From a virus: 33,343 nt of DNA. A program made the translations under genes and the position numbers. Positions 28,707 through 33,343 of this stretch are shown here, piece after piece (within the stretch, counting starts at the first letter, position 1; each line of letters starts with the position of its first letter). Below the pieces are notes generated by a model. That model saw only the letters and a program-made list of their open reading frames with translations. It ran no database searches and was not told where the DNA came from. The DNA lies in the IMG/VR virus record IMGVR_UViG_3300006802_000060, positions 1-33,343 of that record. One strand, written 5' to 3'.

Positions 28707-30116
28707 ATGAGTGACACTGAGGTTGAGCGCATAGTTTGGAGTCCTCAACCTGGACCGCAAGAGGTTCTAGTAAATTGTCCTATTACGCTAGTGGGCTACG
28801 GCGGTGCTCGCGGCGGCGGCAAGACTGATGGCGTTTTAGGCAAGATTGCCATTGATCAGGAGCGTTTTGGCGAGGACTTCAACGCAATTTTCTTCCGTAA
28901 AGAGCTGCCGCAAGCAGATGACTTGATTGAGCGAGCCAAGCAGATTTACTTGCCGCTTAGGGCGCACTGGCAAGACCAGAAGAAGCAGTTTACGTTTCCC
29001 AATGGTGGTCGATTAAGGTTCAGACCGCTCGCTGACGATTCCGATGCAGAGAAGTACATGGGGCAGAACTTAAGTTTGGCGTGCATTGAGGAGGCGGGTA
29101 ACTTTGCCGACCCGTCACCGATCTGGAAACTGTTTGGAGCATTGCGAGGTAAGGGCGGCTCACAGATTATTCTTACGTTCAACCCTGGTGGCGTGGGGCA
29201 TCATTGGCTGAAAGAGTTGTTTATAAAGCCCTCGCCGAAGGGTCTTAAGCTGCTGAAGAAGAAGCTGCCTAACGGCTCAAGTTTTGATTACATTTACATT
29301 CCCAGCCGTGTTTCCGACAACCAAATTTTGTTGGCAAAGGATCCAGAGTACATAAACCGGCTGCACATGGTTGGCTCTCCTGAGTTGGTTAGAGCATGGC
29401 TTGACGGTGATTGGGAGATCCATGAGGGCAGTTTCTTTCCTGAATTCAGCAGTCGTCACATTGTTCCGGCTTTTAACATTCCTAAGCATTGGCATAGGTA
29501 TCTTGGTTACGATTGGGGTTTTCGTAGCCCTTTTGCCGCTGTATGGGGTGCTGTATGCAGTGGCAGAGATGACGAAGGAAAGGAAGTTTCGTATCCCAAG
29601 GGAGCCATTGTCGTGTACAGAGAAATGTGGGGAAAAGGCATTGATAACGTTGAGCAAGCCAACAGAATCGCCGCAGCTTCGATTGGTGAGAACGTCCACG
29701 CAGCAGCAGACCCCAGCATCTTCAACAATCAGGGCGGTCCGTCTATCGCTGATCAATTCCACACAGTGTTTGCCAAGTACAAGCATCCAAACTTCAGACC
29801 AGCCGACAATGACAGACAATCGGGATGGTCACAGATAAGACAGCGGTTGGTTGCTAAACCTCCGTTGCTGTATATTACGACTGGTTGCCCGTACTTGCTG
29901 GAGACTTTGCCAGCTTTGGCGATTGATAAGCGTCGTCCAGAGGATGCAGACAGCAGTGGCAACGATCATGCTTGTGATGCGCTGCGGTATCTGTGCAAGG
30001 AACGCTTGATCGACTCCAAGTGGGAGAAGCCAAAAAAGGTTTTTAGTAACGGTATTGTGCAGTTGCAAGCATACGTAAACAGGATTCGTAAAGAACAGAG
30101 CAGACCACGAATATGA
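28707..30116 (+). CDS. terL: Terminase large subunit (ATPase and nuclease)
   Basis: 469 residues from ATG 28707; an in-frame TTG at 28692 lies in the leader and is not preferred. Walker A is GGARGGGKT (about 33-41). The Walker B with catalytic Glu is LSLACIEEAG. A coupling-like motif is ILTFNPGG. The RNase H-fold nuclease shows YLGYDWGF with its Asp, then HAAADPSIF and NDHACDALRYL with further Asp residues. It is the motor that pumps DNA through the portal and cuts it. The terminal ATGA overlaps the portal start. Confidence 0.95.
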   Translation: MSDTEVERIVWSPQPGPQEVLVNCPITLVGYGGARGGGKTDGVLGKIAIDQERFGEDFNAIFFRKELPQADDLIERAKQIYLPLRAHWQDQKKQFTFPNGGRLRFRPLADDSDAEKYMGQNLSLACIEEAGNFADPSPIWKLFGALRGKGGSQIILTFNPGGVGHHWLKELFIKPSPKGLKLLKKKLPNGSSFDYIYIPSRVSDNQILLAKDPEYINRLHMVGSPELVRAWLDGDWEIHEGSFFPEFSSRHIVPAFNIPKHWHRYLGYDWGFRSPFAAVWGAVCSGRDDEGKEVSYPKGAIVVYREMWGKGIDNVEQANRIAAASIGENVHAAADPSIFNNQGGPSIADQFHTVFAKYKHPNFRPADNDRQSGWSQIRQRLVAKPPLLYITTGCPYLLETLPALAIDKRRPEDADSSGNDHACDALRYLCKERLIDSKWEKPKKVFSNGIVQLQAYVNRIRKEQSRPRI

Positions 30117-32569
30117 AAGCAAAGCCGTTAGTTGAGCGTTTTAGTGGTTCGTATTGGAAGTCAGAGATTACTAGGGCAAAGGATCGCAGCAAGAAGTTTA
30201 TTGAGGCTGCTGAAGAGTCGATCCGAGTTTACAACGCACAGAAACAAATAGGGCTGCTAGACGATGCAGAGCGACGACTTAATTGTTGGTGGTATTGCGT
30301 CAATACTCTTTTACCTGCTTACTATTCCTCGACGCCGAAAGCGGAAGTCACGCTTAGGAAAAGAACGGGCGGGACGCTTGAAGAAGTAAGCGCGGTACTG
30401 CTTGAGCGGAACTTGCAGTACCAAATGGAGTGCGAGTTTCCGTTTGATCTAGTTGGGTACAATGCAGCGTTGCAGTTTTTGCTGACTGGTCGTGCCGTTT
30501 TGTGGGCTAGGTACGAGGTTGAGTTTGAGGAAGAGACTGTAGAGATAGCCCTGTTTCAAGGCGAGGACGGCACGTTTGTAGACGACAAGGGACAGCCGTT
30601 TGCGGGAGACGTCAGCAAGGCAAAGCCTGGTCCTGGTGGCGTCATTTTGGTTGAAGTTACAACCGAAGTTAAGGACGACGAGTCAGCGATTTTAGACGTA
30701 GTGCAGTACAATGATTACCTGTGCTCGGACGCCAGAAATGAGACTGAAGTTGAGTGGCGAGCGCGTAGAGCGTACTTGTCGCGTGAGAAAGCCAAGGACA
30801 TGTTCGGCGCAGAAGTGGCTGATGAGTTGAGCTACGATGCCTATCCTGACAAGGACAAGCGCAGTTACGAGAAAAACGAGGACAAGTACGAGGGCAAGGC
30901 AGAGCTTTGGGAAATCTGGTGTGAGGAGACTGAAAGCGTTTACTGGCTGCACCCTAACAGCGACAAGGGCATAGTATTCCAATCGGAAGCGCCTATCGAT
31001 TTTGAAGGCTTCTTCCCATGCACTGTGATTGCACAGAGCCAAGATCCCGACAGTGTGCTGCCTGTAAGCGATTACTCGCACGTTAGGGATCAGATCCTAG
31101 AGGTTGAGCGCCTTACGACTCGCATCCATGCCGTTACTCAGGCAATTCGTACCAATAGCGTTTATGACGCTACTCTTGGTAATGAAATTGAGGCGCTAAT
31201 GTCAGGCGACCTCAAGATGATTCCTGTAATGAATTGGCCTAGTTACAAGAGTCGCGGTGGTCTCGCTGCTGGTGTAGAAACGAAAGATATCGCGCCGTAT
31301 GTAAACGCGCTTCAGGTGCTACAGGCTGCAAGGCAGACAACACTAGAGCAGCTTTACGAAACACTCAAAGTTTCTGACCTGCTGCGTGGCACAAGCGACC
31401 AGTACAAGTCAGCTACTGCTAACCGGCTAGAAAACGCATGGTCCAGCCTTGGGCTCGTCGTGCGGCAAAATATGTTCACCAAGTTTGTTTCTGACGCGAT
31501 TGAAAAGCTAGGAAACATTATCGCATCGCAGTTTGATGCGGAGCGCATTTTTGAGGCTGGGGACATAGACCAGTTGCTGCTTCCGCTGTTGCCAGAGCCG
31601 CAGCCAGAACCAGCGCCAGAAGTCGGTCCAGACGGTCAGCCGTTGCCTGTGCCACCAATGCCGCAGCCGGACCCGGCTATGCTGCTTGACGGCATGAAGA
31701 TGCAGTTGATTGCGTTCTTGAAGGACGATGACAGGGTTGCTTACCGCATAAAGATTGCGTCTGACTCGATGATTGCCATCGACCAGGCGCAAGACCAGGC
31801 TGAGGGCTCGCAGCTTATGAGCACAGCCGGAGAGTTTTTCAATCAAATGCGGTCGCTCATTGAACAGTACCCACCGCTCCTTGGGTTCTCAATTGAGCTG
31901 TTCCAAAACGTAATCAAGAGGTTCAAGGGTGGCAAAGAGCTGGATGGCATCTTTACGAAAGCGTTGGGTCAAATTGGCGAGATCGCTAGGGCTAAGGAGG
32001 AAGCAGCAAAACAACCGCCGCCGCCGGATCCAGTTATGCAAGAAATGCAAGCCAGGATGCAAATTGCACAAGTTGAAGCACAAGCGCGCCTTTCCGCGAC
32101 TCAGATGCAAATGCAGGATGCTCACGAGAAGAATATGCTCGTGGCGCAAGAGTCACAGCTAAAGATGCAGCGCGATCAGCTAGACGCGCAACTTGCAATC
32201 AATAAGCAGCAGTTCGAGCAGTACATAAAGCAAGCGGAGCTTGGCATAGCGCAACAGGAAGCACAGATTAAGGCTAACGCTGTGCAGGTAGACTTGCTCA
32301 AAGTTCAGGCAAACACTGATGCCAGCAACGCCAAGTTGAACGTGCAGCAAGAAGCTAACCGCATGGCTGCAATTCTGGACATTCAGAAACAGCAGTTAGA
32401 GCAGACTCGCATACAGTTGTCGGAAACCGAAAAGCTGATGGAGGAGCGGCGTCTTGCCGCAGAGCAAGAGATCGAGCGTATGCGCGTTGGTCTGGAAGCT
32501 ATGAAGCCACTGGAGCAAGCCCAGCAACAGCCGGTGATTGTGGCAAATGTTGTGCCGCCCCGCTCATAA
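30113..32569 (+). CDS. Portal protein (P22-like, long form)
   Basis: 818 residues, near the size of P22-type portals. The N-terminal region (about 1-100) has SYWKSEITRAKDRSKKFIEA and LNCWWYCVNTLLPAYYSSTP, typical of this group. The central domain includes VEWRARRAYLSREKAKDMFG and ELWEIWCEETESVYWL. The clip/stem region is near 320-440 (VSDYSHVRDQILEVERLT). Residues 630-800 are a long Gln/Ala-rich helix (MQEMQARMQIAQVEAQARLS), like the helical barrel that extends inside P22 capsids. It is the DNA gate and the docking site for terminase and adaptor. It is coupled to the large terminase by ATGA. Confidence 0.9.
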   Translation: MKAKPLVERFSGSYWKSEITRAKDRSKKFIEAAEESIRVYNAQKQIGLLDDAERRLNCWWYCVNTLLPAYYSSTPKAEVTLRKRTGGTLEEVSAVLLERNLQYQMECEFPFDLVGYNAALQFLLTGRAVLWARYEVEFEEETVEIALFQGEDGTFVDDKGQPFAGDVSKAKPGPGGVILVEVTTEVKDDESAILDVVQYNDYLCSDARNETEVEWRARRAYLSREKAKDMFGAEVADELSYDAYPDKDKRSYEKNEDKYEGKAELWEIWCEETESVYWLHPNSDKGIVFQSEAPIDFEGFFPCTVIAQSQDPDSVLPVSDYSHVRDQILEVERLTTRIHAVTQAIRTNSVYDATLGNEIEALMSGDLKMIPVMNWPSYKSRGGLAAGVETKDIAPYVNALQVLQAARQTTLEQLYETLKVSDLLRGTSDQYKSATANRLENAWSSLGLVVRQNMFTKFVSDAIEKLGNIIASQFDAERIFEAGDIDQLLLPLLPEPQPEPAPEVGPDGQPLPVPPMPQPDPAMLLDGMKMQLIAFLKDDDRVAYRIKIASDSMIAIDQAQDQAEGSQLMSTAGEFFNQMRSLIEQYPPLLGFSIELFQNVIKRFKGGKELDGIFTKALGQIGEIARAKEEAAKQPPPPDPVMQEMQARMQIAQVEAQARLSATQMQMQDAHEKNMLVAQESQLKMQRDQLDAQLAINKQQFEQYIKQAELGIAQQEAQIKANAVQVDLLKVQANTDASNAKLNVQQEANRMAAILDIQKQQLEQTRIQLSETEKLMEERRLAAEQEIERMRVGLEAMKPLEQAQQQPVIVANVVPPRS

Positions 32570-32587
32570 AGGCTCTGTTGCAACTTA

Positions 32588-32613
32588 AGTGTATCATGGT
32601 ACAAGCAGGTGCA
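32588..32613 (+). promoter_or_regulatory. Phased RGTACA repeats inside the late operon
   Basis: AGTGTA (32588), GGTACA (32598) and GGTGCA (32608) step by exactly 10 bp in the short gap between the portal and the gene at 32641. The first copy is degenerate. TTGCAAC also occurs at 32578 and 32626, with GTGCAAC at 32609. It belongs with the arrays at 24460 and 26441 but sits between late genes, not at an obvious early promoter. Confidence 0.55.
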
Positions 32614-32640
32614 ACCTGACTCATTTTGCAACAATTCAGT

Positions 32641-32958
32641 ATGACAAAATACAAACTGTTCCAATGGTGTCCAGTTAAGCAACAGGTAGTGCCAATCGAA
32701 CAAGTTCAAAAACGAGTCCAGTCAAATGCTAGGGACTTGTTTATACAGGACGAGATGGAGCCGACGAAAAATCCTCTCAACCCAAAAGAAGTCTACACAA
32801 GCAAAGCAAAGCTAAGGGCAGCGTACAGATCAGCCGGGGCAGTTGAGGTCGGCGATGCGTACGAGCGCGGTTACGACCCCCAAAAAGAGCGCAGCAGCAA
32901 GACAGATCAGATTGTAAAGAATGTAATGCAACAAATTAGGGAGCGCATGAATGGATAG
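32641..32958 (+). CDS. Conserved small protein between portal and scaffold
   Basis: 105 residues from ATG 32641; a TTG at 32626 is a weaker alternative. The sequence YKLFQWCPVKQQVVPIEQVQ, LFIQDEMEPTKNPLNP and KEVYTSKAKLRAAYRSAG is compact and looks conserved. It begins like a short beta hairpin with one Cys and ends in a helix. Proteins of this kind occur next to portal and scaffold genes in podoviruses of this type, with no assigned function. Its end overlaps the scaffold start by eight bases. Confidence 0.7.
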   Translation: MTKYKLFQWCPVKQQVVPIEQVQKRVQSNARDLFIQDEMEPTKNPLNPKEVYTSKAKLRAAYRSAGAVEVGDAYERGYDPQKERSSKTDQIVKNVMQQIRERMNG

Positions 32959-33343
32959 CCAGGAGCCGGTTGTCGAAGCAGCAGAAACAGAAGTTGTAGC
33001 AGAGCGTGAGCAGGACACGCGCAGTATCCGTGATGTGCTTAGCCAGCACCTAGATCAAGAAAAGCAAGTTACCGAAAGCCCTGCTGTTCCCGCAGGTGAG
33101 GCAACTCCAGCAGCAACGCCAGCAGAGGCAACGCCGCCAGCAGTGGATCGTGTGCCGCTTGTGCCACCTGCTGACATGAACAAGCAGGAAAAGGACGCAT
33201 TTCTAAACCCTACGCCTGACAACGCTCACATCTTGCAACAGTACATGAATCGTAGGGCGTATGAGACGCGCAGCGATTACCAGCGCAAGATGCAAGAAGT
33301 CGAGCAGCTTAAGCAGCAGACTTCTGGCGTTTATGATGTGCTA
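32951..33343 (+). CDS. Putative head scaffolding protein, N-terminal part (continues at 1)
   Basis: ATG 32951 starts a 343-residue gene that passes through the 123-bp terminal overlap and ends at 762. The first 90 residues, found only here, are acidic and Pro/Ala/Thr-rich (EATPAATPAEATPPA), probably disordered. The next part begins the helical region described at 1-762. The start overlaps the stop of the previous gene. Confidence 0.7.
   Translation, partial: MDSQEPVVEAAETEVVAEREQDTRSIRDVLSQHLDQEKQVTESPAVPAGEATPAATPAEATPPAVDRVPLVPPADMNKQEKDAFLNPTPDNAHILQQYMNRRAYETRSDYQRKMQEVEQLKQQTSGVYDVL
33221..33343. repeat. Right copy of the 123-bp terminal overlap
   Basis: Identical to 1-123; see that entry for interpretation. 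The scaffold frame is continuous at both copies. Confidence 0.95.

Noticed and set aside
28603-28707. Possible tRNA before the large terminase (acceptor-like stem followed by ACCA)
   Set aside because: No anticodon arm or T arm can be drawn; the T-arm-like bases are in the wrong orientation.
28619-28714. 31-codon frame with GTG start before the large terminase
   Set aside because: No SD, Arg/Ser-rich composition resembling random translation, and nested RNA stems explain the stretch better.

Overview
This window is the complete genome of a small tailed phage, most likely with podovirus morphology. Its first 123 bases (1-123) are repeated exactly as its last 123 (33221-33343). One gene, a scaffold-like protein, runs in frame across the joined ends. 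The contig is therefore best read as a circle (or a circularly permuted genome) of 33,220 unique bases, cut open inside that gene. The phage call rests on a small and large terminase, a P22-sized portal, an HK97-type capsid protein, an adaptor protein, a beta-propeller-like tail nozzle, large ejected-protein candidates including a lytic transglycosylase, and tail fibres with S74 chaperone domains. There is no tape measure, sheath or tail tube. Secreted proteins and a virion transglycosylase suggest a Gram-negative host, which cannot be named from the sequence. No integrase, DNA polymerase, primase, helicase or RNA polymerase is visible, so replication and transcription presumably use host enzymes.

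Late (rightward) module: terminase small subunit (27141), three small accessory genes (two DUF551-like, one zinc ribbon), terminase large subunit (28707), portal (30113), a small conserved protein (32641), scaffold (32951, wrapping to 762), major capsid protein (801), a decoration-like protein (1774), a small protein (2305), two fibres (2499, 4365), a coiled-coil protein with an AT-hook-like tail (6273), the adaptor (6962), internal virion proteins (7827, 9010, 11192, 12076, 13502), the nozzle (9649), a third fibre (15696), then a lysis region of DUF5675 protein, a one-TM protein, a Cys-rich secreted protein and a two-TM holin (17120-18718). Most genes abut or overlap by 1-8 bases.

Early or accessory module, mainly leftward: 26346 down to 22153 (unknown small genes, an exported protein, an AT-hook/zinc/ribbon-helix-helix protein, a RecT/Bet annealing protein, an HNH endonuclease and a tRNA-Asn), and 20543 down to 18715 (small unknown genes and a VRR-NUC nuclease). 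Between them lies a short rightward cluster (an excisionase-type HTH and two small genes) and an 0.8 kb noncoding stretch. That stretch holds a three-way-junction RNA candidate, a G-quadruplex/iteron-like region and a small-RNA transcription unit with its own promoter and terminator.

The most unusual signal is a family of helically phased repeats, RGTACA every 10 bp, at four gene boundaries: 20554-20595, 24460-24495, 26441-26512 and 32588-32613. The copy at 26441-26512 is a six-core array with exact dyad symmetry (three repeats facing three inverted repeats). This looks like a phage-wide regulatory or segregation/replication site. Candidate binders are the ribbon-helix-helix protein at 23609-24040 and the two HTH proteins. 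A second, unrelated repeat family (TACCTAAC/GTTAGGTA) lies just upstream of the small terminase.
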